Assembly (NCBI RefSeq): GCF_025244665.1
Contig: NZ_CP104205.1
Location: forward strand, 310,001-374,000
Direction: 5' to 3'
Source of the DNA: Maribacter litopenaei
GTDB taxonomy: Bacteria > Bacteroidota > Bacteroidia > Flavobacteriales > Flavobacteriaceae
DNA: 64,000 nucleotides
Shown piece after piece: positions 36,862-46,463 of the stretch. Each line of letters starts with the position of its first letter. Position 1 is the stretch's first letter. Both the position numbers and the translations under genes were made by a program. The notes under the pieces were generated by a model. The model saw only the letters and a list, made by a program, of their open reading frames with translations. It did no database searches and had not been told where the DNA came from.

Positions 36862-37715
36862 ATGAAAACCATAAAATTTCTTTTTGTAACCTTGGCTGTG
36901 GCCATCTTATTCAATTCCTGTTCAGATGATAATGACGACCCCGTTATCGTGCAAGAAAACCCACTATCTGAAATGAACCGACTTACGACCCTCTCCGCCA
37001 ATAACCATACAATCGAGTTGTATTCGGAGAATACTGATTTTACTGTGGGTTATAACATGTTCTATTATAGGATAAAGGACGAAAGTACCGATACCTATCT
37101 CTCCAATGCCCAAATTACTGTTAATCCTTTGATGCACATGACCTCTATGACCCATTCCTGTCCAAAATCCGCCATTTCCAAAATGGAAGACGATACGGTA
37201 TATATGGGATATGCCGTGTTTCAAATGCCAGGTAATGCTGATGAGTATTGGGAACTGAATATGGAATACACCTTGGATGGGGAAACCTATGCTATTTCAG
37301 AACGGATAGATGTAGGAATGCCTGAAGATGGTTTTAAACGTGTTCATAGCTTCATTGGGGCCGATGATAAAAGATATATTGTAGCCATGATGCCCTTTGA
37401 ACCTGAAGTGAAGGTTAACGCGTTTTCCGCCATGGTCTTTCAAATGGAGAATATGATGAATTTTCCAATAGTGGAAGGTTATACCTTGGGCATAGATCCC
37501 GAATGCCAAGTATGGGCAACCATAGTTCCCCAAACAATGAAAATCTGACTTTTGATTCTTCCACAGGAAAATATAAAGGAAAACTTTCACTTACCATGAC
37601 CGGTTACTGGAAGATAAACCTACAACTATTCAATAAGCAAGGCGATGTACTAAAGGGTGAACCGGTAACCGACGAAAACGAAGCCAGTTCCCTATATTTT
37701 GAGCTAGAGTTTTAA
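36862..37715 (+). pseudogene. Met/His-rich copper-binding-type lipoprotein, one frameshift
   Basis: Lipoprotein leader (FLFVTLAVAILFNSC, then SDDNDDPV). The mature part has metal-rich motifs: NPLMHMTSMTHSCPKSAI and MGYAVFQMPGN in the first half and FSAMVFQMENMMNFP before the break. The frame shifts near 37,500; the other frame continues RMPSMGNHSSPNN, a FixH/YtkA-like signature, and closes with TGYWKINLQLFNKQGDVL. The two halves look like two related small domains. Met and His clusters of this type bind Cu(I)/Cu(II) in the periplasm or at the cell surface. It follows the copper receptor by 46 bp and ends in a strong hairpin, so receptor and lipoprotein form one unit. Confidence 0.75.
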
Positions 37716-37738
37716 TTAATATTGAATCATTTGTAGGT

Positions 37739-37780
37739 AGGGCGGATTTCTATTTTAGCATAGGAATCCGCCCTATTTTA
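37739..37780 (+). terminator. Terminator after the copper-uptake unit
   Basis: Long stem AGGGCGGATT / AATCCGCCCT (37739-37748 and 37765-37774) followed by a T-rich tract. It separates the uptake genes from the convergent Rrf2 gene. Confidence 0.85.
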
Positions 37781-37842
37781 TACCTTATAAGAGAGATGTA
37801 TTTCTAGGATCGTTGCAGTGTCCATTCAAAAAAAGATATTAA

Positions 37843-38274
37843 TCAAATGCCTAAAAAACTTTTCCCCATTTTTATATCCGCCACCAAATCCTGTACGGTA
37901 GTTTTTTTAAGATTTTCAACAAATTTTGTCTTGGTATCCCCAACCAAATGATGAACCGGGCAGGGATGATCGCTATCACAGGAGTGTAAACCTAGCATGC
38001 AGGAGGTTAACCTATTATCGCCATCAATAATATTCACTATTTCCGAAGGGAGACCCCCCTGTTTTCTTCGTTTAAATAAAATCCGCCGTTAGATCCCCGT
38101 ACCGAGGAAATTAAATTGTGTCTCGTAAGTTCCTGCATCAACTTTGAAAGATACGCTTGTGGTATTTGGGTTTCCTTACTGATATCCTTGGCCAGGATTT
38201 TATGTTCAAAAGAAGAATTTACAGCCGAGATAAAGTACTGCGGTCAAAGCGTATTTGGCAGAGTTGGAAAGCAT
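37843..38274 (-). pseudogene. Rrf2-family transcription factor (NsrR/IscR-like), two frameshifts
   Basis: The start is the ATG at 38274 (MLSNSAKYALTAVLYL). The winged-helix continues in a second frame: HKILAKDISKETQIPQAYLS, LMQELTRHNLISSVRGSNGG, then back in a third frame IVNIIDGDNRLTSC. The three Cys residues of a Fe-S cluster site are in the last part (SCMLGLHSC then DHPC), spaced C-x6-C-x5-C, close to the NsrR/IscR plan. Such proteins sense NO or iron-sulfur status. It is divergent from the cytochrome/nosZ operon across a 216-bp region holding a TGA-N6-TCA palindrome, so it probably regulates nos genes. Single-base lesions near 38,055 and 38,225 are assumed sequencing errors. Confidence 0.72.
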
Positions 38275-38312
38275 ATTTATTCGTTTTTTACAAATATAAA
38301 GATTAAAAGACT

Positions 38313-38339
38313 TTTTTATCCTCTTTATGATAAATATCA
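38313..38339 (+). promoter_or_regulatory. CRP/FNR-like palindrome between the Rrf2 gene and the nosZ operon
   Basis: TTTTTATCC (38313-38321) and, six bases later, TGA-TAAATA-TCA inside the perfect palindrome ATGATA-AA-TATCAT (38327-38340). It is shared with 34151-34179. The position suits control of both divergent genes. Confidence 0.5.
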
Positions 38340-38490
38340 TGTTTAATGGCTTGTCTTACCACTAATTTTGAGTCATAAAACAATAATAAAGTACCTGAAA
38401 CGGAAATTAAATGGGTAAACAAATACAATCTTTTTCGCCATTAAAGACACCTAACGGGAACTTTCAAGACAACAACCTAAATTTTGAAAT

Positions 38491-38996
38491 ATGAACACAA
38501 AGACTTTTTCAATCGGATTGGTATTTTCCCTTCTTCTTTTTGCCTGTGGAGGCAAGGAAGAAAAGAAAGAAGGTTTTAGCGTAGATCGTAAAAAAACCAC
38601 TGAGAAAACCGTGGAATCTACGGAGCCCGCAAGCGAGGTTCCTGCCTCGCAACGAATTACCCTTGACAATAAAGGAGTTGGTCCTATCAAGGACCTTCCT
38701 TTAGACCCAAATATAGACCAGGCCATGGTAGATCGAGGAGCGGCTCTTTTCAAGACCAATTGCAATGCCTGCCATAAGGTGGACAAACGCTTCATTGGAC
38801 CTTCGCCAAAAGGAATCATGGAACGTAGAAGCCCGAATGGATTATGAACATGATTTTAGATCCACAGTTGATGGTCGAAGAAGATCGATGTGCAAAAGAT
38901 CTTCCGGTAGAATTCAATGGTGCTGCCATGGCAAACCAAAATATGACAGAGGACCAGGCCAGGGATATTTTGGAATTTTTCAGAACATTGAATTAA
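38491..38996 (+). pseudogene. Cytochrome c lipoprotein of the nos cluster, one frameshift
   Basis: Lipoprotein with lipobox FSLLLFAC, a Lys/Glu-rich linker, and a haem c site CNACHK at residue ~88 with IGPSPKGIMERR after it. The frame is lost near 38,830; in the next frame the protein continues IMNMILDPQLMVEEDRCAKD, whose Met is the likely sixth haem ligand, and closes with MTEDQARDILEFFRTLN. It has the size and form of the cytochromes that feed electrons to clade II NosZ in Bacteroidota nos operons. First gene of the operon cyt-fasciclin-nosZ. Confidence 0.8.
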
Positions 38997-39064
38997 TGAA
39001 CCAGGATCATGTTACAATTACTTTCACTTTATATACTATGAGACAACTTTAAATACTATAACCA

Positions 39065-39640
39065 ATGAAAACATCCAATTTAAAATCAATGTTGGGTCCC
39101 TTTTTAATCGGCCTCCTTTTGTTAGGCTGCAATGAGGCACCTAAGGAAACGAACTCAGGGGATCCCAGTGGTTCAATAGCAACCAGTAAAGAGCAAGGAC
39201 AGGCATTTATTGAAAACGATGAATCCACCCCAACAGTTCTGAGTATCGCCATCAATTCTCCGGACCATACTACCTTGGTCGCAGCGGTACAGGCGGCGGA
39301 TTTGGAGAATGCTTTGGTCAATGCGGGTCCCTTAATGGTGTTCGCGCCTACGAATGAAGCTTTCGATGCCCTTCCGGCAGGTACCGTTGAAAACCTATTG
39401 AAACCAGAAAACAAGGATGCGCTTGCCAATATTCTGAAACACCATGTTACCCCTGGGAAATATGATAAAGCATTTTTGAAAAATTTCAAGAAACTTGGTC
39501 AAGCGAACGACCAAAATACTACGGTAGAGGTCAAAGGTGACGATGTGTATGTTGGTGGAGCCAAAATATTGGCCAGCGTACCCGCAGGGAATGGTATTGT
39601 ACACGTAGTGGATAAGGTAATACTACCCCCCAATCAATAA
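39065..39640 (+). CDS. Fasciclin-domain lipoprotein
   Basis: A 191-residue lipoprotein (leader LGPFLIGLLLLGC) with one FAS1/beta-Ig-H3 domain: DHTTLVAAVQAADLENALVN, GPLMVFAPTNEAFDALPAGT, VENLLKPENKDALANILKHH and a last strand GNGIVHVVDKVILPP. FAS1 domains bind proteins or glycans and help hold partners at a surface. The gene is undamaged and lies between the cytochrome and nosZ, a place where fasciclin proteins are recurrently found in flavobacterial nos operons (recalled association); its biochemical role in N2O reduction is not known. Confidence 0.88.
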   Translation: MKTSNLKSMLGPFLIGLLLLGCNEAPKETNSGDPSGSIATSKEQGQAFIENDESTPTVLSIAINSPDHTTLVAAVQAADLENALVNAGPLMVFAPTNEAFDALPAGTVENLLKPENKDALANILKHHVTPGKYDKAFLKNFKKLGQANDQNTTVEVKGDDVYVGGAKILASVPAGNGIVHVVDKVILPPNQ

Positions 39641-39672
39641 TATTTATAAATAACCCTTTATAATAACTACAA

Positions 39673-41630
39673 ATGAAAAAGTATAATTTTATTTTAACCA
39701 TTCCGGCCGCTACCGCATTGATTAGTAGCTGTGGCAACCAAGGGAACAATAACTCGAACGGTGCCTTGGCCTCAAGTGCCGCTGAAAAAGCCTACGTGGC
39801 TCCTGGCGAACATGACGAGTTTTATGCCTTCATGTCGGGCGGATATAGTGGAAATATTACTGTATATGGCCTTCCATCTCGGCCGCCTATTTAAAGAGAT
39901 ACCTGTATTCTCTCAGTTCCCCACCTCAGGTTATGGGTATTCTGAAGAGACCAAGCCAATGCTCAATACTTCCTTTGGCTTTGTACCTTGGGACGATGCC
40001 CACCACCCTGACATTTCCCGGACCAACGGTGAGTTGGACGGAAGATGGATTTTCATCAACGGTAACAACACACCAAGAATAGCCAGGGTAAGCCTTTCGA
40101 CCTTTGAGACCGAGGAAATTATAGAATTGCCCAATAGTGCAGGGAACCATAGTTCTTCTTTCATTACGGAGAATACGGAGTATGTGGTTGCTGGAACACG
40201 TTTTTCGGTTCCCGTTCCCCAGCGCGATATGCCCATTAACGAGTACAAGGGCAACTTCAAGGGTGCACTTTCCTTTATAAGTATAGCACCTGATACAGGT
40301 AGGCTGAATTTAGATTTTCAAATGATGATGCCAGGGTTCAACTATGACCTTTCCCACCCAGGACGGGGCAAATCGCACGGTTGGTTCTTTTTTACTACCT
40401 ATAATACAGAGGAGGCCAATTCACTTATGGAGGTAAACTCATCCCAAAACGATAAGGATTTCATCGCTGCGGTCAATTGGAAGATGATAGCGGAATACGT
40501 TAAGAATGGTGGAGGAACCAAAATGGCCACCGAATATGCCCACAACGTATACGATGAACATACACACAGTGCCACTTCCACAATGAAGAAGGAAGTAATT
40601 ACCGTAGACCCTACAAAAGTACCCGGGGCCGTCTTCTTCCTGCCCACCCCCAAGTCTCCCCATGGTTGTGACGTAGATCCATCCGGACAGTACATTATTG
40701 GAAACGGAAAATTGTCCGCAGACCTTACAATTCATTCCTTTGACAAGATGATTGCTGCCATTGAGGGTAAAAAATTCGATGGTGAAGCTTATGGGATACC
40801 GATTTTAAGATTTGAGGATGTGCTGGCTGGAACTGTAAAAAGTGGTGGTCTTGGACCCCTTCATACTGAATTTGACGACAAGGGAAATGCCTATACCACT
40901 TTCTTTATTTCATCCGAAGTAGTTAAATGGAAATTAGGCACATGGGAAGTATTGGATAGGCAGCCTACATTCTATTCAGTTGGTCATTTAATGATTCCTG
41001 GCGGAAACTCAAGAAAGCCTTTTGGCAAATACGTAGTGGCTATGAACAAAATTACAAAGGACAGATACTTGCCTACAGGTCCGGAAATGGAGCATTCCGC
41101 ACAAATTTATGATATATCCGGTGATAAGATGGAGCTCATATATGATTTTCCAACCCATGGGGAGCCGCACTATGCCGCAGGCTGTCCTGCAGATTTATTG
41201 GCACCTAAGTCCAAGAAAATCTATAGGTTGGATGACAACAAGCATCCATATGCGGTGACCAGTCCGGATCAGGCAAAAGTGGTTCGCGAGGGAAATGAGG
41301 TACATGTGTATATGTCTACCATAAGAAGCCATTTTACCCCGGACAATATAGAGGGAATAAAAGTGGGTGACAAGGTATACTTCCATATTACCAACCACGA
41401 ACAGGACTTCGATGTACCCCATGGCTTTGCAATGATAGGGCAAAATACATCGGAACTATTAATCATGCCAGGACAGACAAAAACATCTGTTTGGGAACCA
41501 AAAAAGGTGGGGGTCTCGGCCGTTCTATTGTACGGATTTTTGTTCAGCGCTACACCAAGAAATGCAAGGTTATGTGAGGGTCTCCCCGGCAGATTCAAAT
41601 GTTCCCTTAACTTATTCCTTAGGAGAATAG
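39673..41630 (+). pseudogene. nosZ: Nitrous oxide reductase NosZ, clade II-type, two frameshifts
   Basis: Periplasmic copper enzyme reducing N2O to N2. The leader ends in a lipobox-like ALISSC rather than a Tat signal, which marks the clade II (Sec-exported) form. The seven-bladed propeller with the CuZ His ligands shows DAHHPDISRTNG, NSAGNHSSS, GRGKSHGWFF, SPHGCDVDPSGQ, GLGPLHTEFDDKG, EMEHSAQIYD and HGEPHYAAGCP. The cupredoxin domain has SHFTPDNIEGIKVGD and DVPHGFAMIG. The frame shifts near 39,880 (after ITVYGLPS) and near 41,520 (after EPKKVGV). In the restored frame the CuA site reads YCTDFCSALHQEM and the protein ends PLTYSLGE at 41630. All copper ligands expected are present, so the gene product would be complete if the indels are errors. 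Confidence 0.93.
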
Positions 41631-41741
41631 TCTATAAAATTTAGTTGGTTGATTGATATAGCGGACGTGAGTATTAACGTACCCGTCCGCTATTCTTTAT
41701 GCCAATTTTAAGGCACTGTTTTAACTAAAAAATAAAGTACG

Positions 41742-42387
41742 ATGAAAAAAGCAAGCATACTGATGATTATAGGACCATTGTTCCTATTGGGCCTTTATTT
41801 TTTTCCCTTATGGAACATAATGTTGGGCGCCCCCCAATATCCAGAGCCTTTAGGTATGGACATCTATATTGACGGAATTAAAGGAACAAATGAATTTGAC
41901 ATTCAGAACATAGACGGTCTCAATCATTACATAGGCATGCGCAAACTTCCAAAACCGAGAGGAAATGTGGGAGTTTAGTACGTTCCCCATTGTAATCGGG
42001 GTCATGGTAGCCTTAGGGGTACTTATTGGAGTTTTTGGTTTTTTCAATATACTTACCCACAAATGGTTTATAGGCTGGTTCCTGTTCATGAGCATTTTAG
42101 GTGTTCTAGGAATGTACGACTTTAACGCCTGGATGATAGATTATGGTACGAACCTAGACCCAAATGCCATCATGAAATTGGCCAATCCTGATGGTACACC
42201 CATGAGCTATAAACCGCCTCTTTTTGGCCACGCCAAAATGCTCAACTTCGATGTCACCTCTCTGCCCGCAACAGGGGCTTGGATGATGTTTATTGGTATG
42301 ACACTCACTCTGGTGGCGTTTTACCTAGGCTGGAAGAAGGAATCAAAAAACAAAGAAAGCGAAATTAAAAACTATGCTACAACATGA
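41742..42387 (+). pseudogene. Conserved membrane protein of Bacteroidota nos operons, one frameshift
   Basis: The N-terminus has a transmembrane helix (ILMIIGPLFLLGLYFFPLW) and a periplasmic loop NIMLGAPQYPEPLGMDIYID, then NEFDIQNIDGLNHYIGM. After a shift near 41,965 the frame carries two further helices (IVIGVMVALGVLIGVFGFF, WFIGWFLFMSILGVLGMY) and a final helix (WMMFIGMTLTLVAFYLG). Length is about 215 residues. A protein of this kind sits between nosZ and nosL in many Bacteroidota clusters (recalled); Met- and His-bearing loops suggest help in copper handling or electron supply. It overlaps the nosL start by 4 bases. Confidence 0.75.
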
Positions 42388-42817
42388 AAATTAACATTAT
42401 ACTCCTACTTACTTTGACATATCTAATCTGGGATGCTCTGGTACTCCCAAAGTATTGGAATATGGAACCGAAGGTTGTCATTATTGTAAAATGACCATAG
42501 TGGACAAACAACATGCCGCCCAGTATGTGACCAAAAAAGGTAGAACCTATAGCTTTGATGCTACCGAATGTATGCTGAACCAATTGAAGGAAATAAATGA
42601 GGAAACAGTGAACCTTTTCCTGGTGAACGATTATAATGACCCAGGTAGTATGCTAGATGCTTGCAAAGCCACCTATTTAATAAGTAAGAATATACCTAGT
42701 CCTATGGGGGAATATCTAAGTGCCTTTGGCACGATCGAGGCTGCACGGGAGATACAGACCGAACAGGGGGGAGAACTATTTACTTGGACAGAAATTAAAA
42801 ACCGTTTTGATCTTTGA
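42384..42817 (+). pseudogene. nosL: NosL copper chaperone lipoprotein, one frameshift
   Basis: The leader (MKINIILLLTLT) begins at 42384 and, after a single-base shift near 42,418, reads ISNLGC SGTPKVLEYG, giving a lipobox. The copper site EGCHYCKMTIVDKQHAAQYV has the C-x2-C and Met that bind Cu(I). Then comes TKKGRTYSFDATECMLNQLK and SKNIPSPMGEYLSAFG, which are typical NosL lines. The protein is about 145 residues, as usual. NosL donates Cu(I) for the CuZ site of NosZ. It overlaps the gene before and the gene after by 4 bases each, so translational coupling is likely. Confidence 0.88.
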
Positions 42818-43287
42818 TTATGGGCAGCCTTGTAAATTTAAAAGTAATTGATTGTAAGGGGGTTTTAGAAGACAATTATATTGGACGTATTGCCTACATT
42901 GCTGACAATGTACCACATGTAGTTCCTTCAACCTATTTTTTTGACAGATATAAGGAACGTATCCTTTGTTTCGCAACTAACGGGCATAGAATCAATGCAC
43001 TTAGAATGTACAACAAGGTATCCTTTCAAGTGAATCACATTGAATCTTTTAAAAATTGGAAATCAGTACAGGTACACGGTATTTTTGAGGAACTTACAGG
43101 TAACGAGGCAAAAGATAGCTTAAAACGTTTTGTTGACGGCGTGCAGGGAACCATAGAAAAGAAAAACGCCGAACGGCCGTCTTTTCTAAGCCATTTTTCA
43201 ACCAAGTTGCAGGAAGCGGAAATGCCCGTAGTATATTCAATCGTCTTGAACGAGATAACTGGAAAATCCATAACGGACAATTCTTAA
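42814..43287 (+). CDS. Pyridoxamine 5'-phosphate oxidase-like flavin-binding protein
   Basis: A 157-residue split-barrel FMN/F420-type protein: the N-terminal CKGVLEDNYIGRIAYIADN VPHVVP line, FDRYKERILCFATNGHRINA for phosphate binding, VSFQVNHIESFKNWKSVQVH, and the terminal strand PVVYSIVLNEITGKS. It resembles the NimA/flavin-nucleotide-binding subgroup. In nos operons such a protein might act as a redox or haem-binding helper, but its reaction is unknown. Frame is intact; it overlaps nosL by 4 bases. Confidence 0.8.
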   Translation: MIMGSLVNLKVIDCKGVLEDNYIGRIAYIADNVPHVVPSTYFFDRYKERILCFATNGHRINALRMYNKVSFQVNHIESFKNWKSVQVHGIFEELTGNEAKDSLKRFVDGVQGTIEKKNAERPSFLSHFSTKLQEAEMPVVYSIVLNEITGKSITDNS

Positions 43288-43301
43288 ATAAAATCAGAAA
43301 A

Positions 43302-43610
43302 ATGGAAGAATATTTTCTCATTGATAGAACCATTAAAAACCAACCTTTTTCGAAACTTCAAATACATCGGTTAGTAGCTACGGAAGCTATCGAAATTTTG
43401 AGTATTTCTTTAGAAAAGGGCGTTGTTTTCCCGTAACATGTTTCCCCTACCGATGCTCAATTGATTGTACTTGAAGGATGTATAGCCTTTCATATCAAAG
43501 GCAAGGAATTTATTATAGGTGAACAGGAGACTATAAGGTTCAAAAAAGAAGAAAAGCACTGGGTAAAGGCCACGAAAAATTCCAAATTTCTGATTATTAG
43601 ACCTCATTGA
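43302..43610 (+). pseudogene. Small cupin protein with in-frame TAA
   Basis: A 102-codon frame with an in-frame TAA at 43434-43436: SLEKGVVFP-stop-HVSPTDAQLIVLEG, where relatives have a charged or Pro residue. After the stop the same frame continues ITFHIKGKEFIIGEQE-like cupin strands and ends EEKHWVKATKNSKFLIIRP. HVS and HWVKA are the likely metal or ligand edges. It is 14 bp after the PPOX-like gene on the same strand. A one-base substitution (for example GAA or AAA to TAA) explains the lesion; it is one of three such in-frame stops in the window. Confidence 0.6.
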
Positions 43611-43709
43611 TTGGGTCTTAACACCAAAGATTGCAGCAAATATTCAACTGTTTATATCCTGAATCATTAAATAACCATAAAACGTCCTACAGCAGTAATA
43701 ATACAAATT

Positions 43710-44962
43710 ATGAGTGCATATACTAATATCCTATTCATAGTGTTCTGCCTCGTGCTTACCGTACAACGCTCCTTCGCAAATACGATTCCCATTTGCGCCG
43801 ACTGCGAAATAACTACCATTACAGAAGGTGTCTCGGTAGCAATGGAGTATGATACGTTATTAATAAATAAGGGAGTTTACAAGGAATTCAATATTCTTAT
43901 AGACAAACCATTGACATTATTGGGCCAAGACTATCCAATTATTGATGGAGAGGACAAGGGAGAGATAATCCGTATAATTTCCGATCATGTTACATTGGAT
44001 GGTCTTTTCATTATCAATGTTGGCACAAGCTACACGTCAGATTATGCTGCCATACGAGTTGTAAAGAGTGAACATTTCTTGATTCAAAATGTTGTCTTGG
44101 AAAAATTGTTCTTCGGTATTTATTTGGAAAAGAGCAGTCAAGGCAGAATCTTCCATAACAAAATCATTGGTGATGCCATAGACGAGTATAATTCGGAAAT
44201 GGCATTCAACTTTGGCATTCACACAATGTGGAAGTGGACAGAAATATTGTACGGGGCGTTCGAGATGGTATTTATCCGGAATTCTCGGATAACATAACAA
44301 TCAACAATAATACCAGTACGGACAATTTGAGATATGGTCTTCATTTTATGTTCTCAAACGATGATGTATATACCAACAATACTTTTGAAAACAACGGTGC
44401 GGGCGTGGCCGTGATGTTCTCCAAGCGCATAAAAATGTACAAAAACACCTTCCGAAAGAACTGGGGCACGGCATCCTATGGGATGCTATTGAAAGAGATA
44501 AACGATGCCGAAATCAAGGATAATATTTTTGAGGAAAATACCATTGGGATTAATATTGAAGGATCTAACCGTATTACTTATACAAAGAATGATTTCGTTT
44601 CCAACGGATGGGCCGTAAAAGTATTGGGTGCCTGTTATGCCAACACGTTTTCCCAAAACAATTTTCTGTACAACTCGTTCGACATCTCATACAACAGCAA
44701 ATTGAACGACAACACCTTTGACCAAAATTATTGGAGCGATTATACGGGCTATGATCTGAATAAAGATGGTATTGGTGATGTGCCCTACCGCCCAGTAAAA
44801 TTATTCTCCTATATCGTGAATAGAACGCCGGAGACCATTGTACTGCTCCGTAGCCTTTTCATGGACATTATCGATTTTTCTGAAAAGGTATCGCCTATAT
44901 TCACCCCGGACAATCTTATGGATGCCAACCCATTAATGAAAAGACAATATGATAGAAATTAA
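43710..44962 (+). pseudogene. nosD: NosD periplasmic copper-maturation protein, frameshifted
   Basis: Right-handed beta-helix protein that works with NosFY in assembling the copper centre of NosZ. The leader is FIVFCLVLTVQRSFA, then the entry domain (NKGVYKEFNILIDKPLTLLG, YPIIDGEDKGEIIRII) and the repeats with the CASH/NosD pattern: HLLIQNVVLEKLFFGIYLEK, NIVRGVRDGIYPEFSDNIT, GYGLHFMFSNDDVYTN-like lines, GVAVMFSKRIKMYKNTF and ENTIGINIEGSNRITYTKN. The frame changes near 44,230 around a poor stretch (NFGIHTMWKW versus GIHTMEVDRNI). It ends near KRQYDRN; its last bases overlap the nosF start by 14. Confidence 0.85.
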
Positions 44963-45660
44963 GGATTTACATAAGAAATTTGGCAAAAACCAAGTACTTT
45001 CAGGTATTGACCTTGAAATCAAGGATGGTGGCATCTTTGCAATACTGGGCCCAAACGGTTCTCGTAAGACGACCTTGATCAAAAGTATATTGGGTATGGT
45101 CATTCCAAATAAAGGAAACATTATAGTTGCTGGAAATTCGATTAAAAAGACCTGGAAATATCGAGAAGGCATCGACTACCTTCCCCAAATTGCAAATTTT
45201 CCGGGAAACCTTAGGGTTCGAGAGCTTATTCGAATGATAAAGGATTTAAGACGCTCGATCCGCAAACGAGGATGGACTGGTAAAAATGTTCAAACTTGAA
45301 CCCTTTTTGGATAAAAAACTCTCAACGCTTTCAGGGGGTACCAAACAAAAAGTGAACATTGTTTTGACCTTTATGTTCGATAGTCCGCTCATTATTTTGG
45401 ACGAACCCACCACGGGGCTCGACCCGGCATCCTTGATACATCTCAAGAGACTGATACAAGAAGAAAAGATAAAGGGAAAGACCATTTTAATCACTTCACA
45501 CATCATGCAGTTCGTTGCCGAAATAGCCGACACCATTGTGTATATTTTGGAAGGCAAAATTTACTTCAAAGGAAGTGTTGAAGAATTAAAGGCCAAGACC
45601 AAACAAACCGATTTAGAACACGCCATTGCGGCCATAACAACTACAACGGACCATGCTTAA
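44949..45660 (+). pseudogene. nosF: NosF copper-type ABC ATPase, one frameshift and altered Walker A
   Basis: ATPase of the NosDFY complex. MIEIKDLHKKFGKNQVLSGI precedes Walker A, which here reads ILGPNGSRKTTLIK: the second invariant Gly (GSGKT) is Arg (GGT/GGA to CGT at ~45,061-45,063). The signature LSGGTKQKVNIVLTF and Walker B LIILDEPTTGLDP are normal. The frame is lost near 45,290 (before NVQT / MFKLEPFLDKKL). About 235 residues in all, a normal size. The Arg would be expected to stop nucleotide binding unless it is a read error; being in the damaged stretch, the latter is likely. Confidence 0.85.
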
Positions 45661-46436
45661 AATATTGAAATATAGCTTTTTTGACCTAATTCGTAGTCGA
45701 TGGAGCTACGTCTATTTTTTATTTTATCTTTTATTGGGATTTGTACTCTTGTTCCTTAACAACGATGTGTCAAAGGCGGTGATCACATTGATGAATATCA
45801 TCATCGTTTTAGTACCCTTGATAGGCACTATTTTTGGGGTCATGTACTATTATAATTCCAAAGAGTTTACAGAGCTTTTACTGGCCCAACCTATAAAACG
45901 ATCCTCTATTTTTTTAGGGCAATATCTTGGTGTAGCGGGTTCTTTGGCCCTCAGCCTGATTATGGGTCTTGGAATACCCTTTATCCTATATGGACTCTTT
46001 CAAAGTGATGCCATCTTTGATTTTACATTGCTACTGGTTACAGGAGCATTTTTGACCCTTATATTTACAGCACTTTCCTTTAACATAGCCCTTTCAAATG
46101 AAAATAAAATCAAGGGCTTCGGCTATGCAGTACTCCTATGGTTGTTCTTGGCAGTGATATACGATGGGCTGTTTTTAATGTCCCTCATTATCTTTAAAGA
46201 ATATCCCTTGGATACATTTTCTCTCGGCCGCCACCATGATCAACCCGATCGACCTTTCAAGAATTTTAATTTTATTGGAACTTGATATTTCTGCGTTATT
46301 AGGATATACGGGAGCAGTGTTCAAAAAATTCTTTGGTACACAAACGGGTTTGATAATTTCTATTGTAATGTTGGTGATTTGGACGGCTATCCCTTTATGG
46401 TGGTTAACTTACAAAGCAAAGAGAAAGGATTTTTAA
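45653..46436 (+). pseudogene. nosY: NosY membrane permease subunit, one frameshift
   Basis: ABC-2 type permease: YSFFDLIRSRWSYVYFLFYL at the start, then six hydrophobic helices (MNIIIVLVPLIGTIFGVMYY, SLALSLIMGLGIPFILYG, GYAVLLWLFLAVIYDGLFL). The loop NSKEFTELLLAQPIKRSS is the NosY-type cytoplasmic motif. The frame changes near 46,225 (after KEYPLDTFSL); the other frame ends ATMINPIDLSRILILLELD and a final helix IISIVMLVIWTAIPLWWL. It overlaps nosF by 8 bp. Confidence 0.85.
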
Positions 46437-46463
46437 TACGATAGACTGGTCTGTACCCTACAT

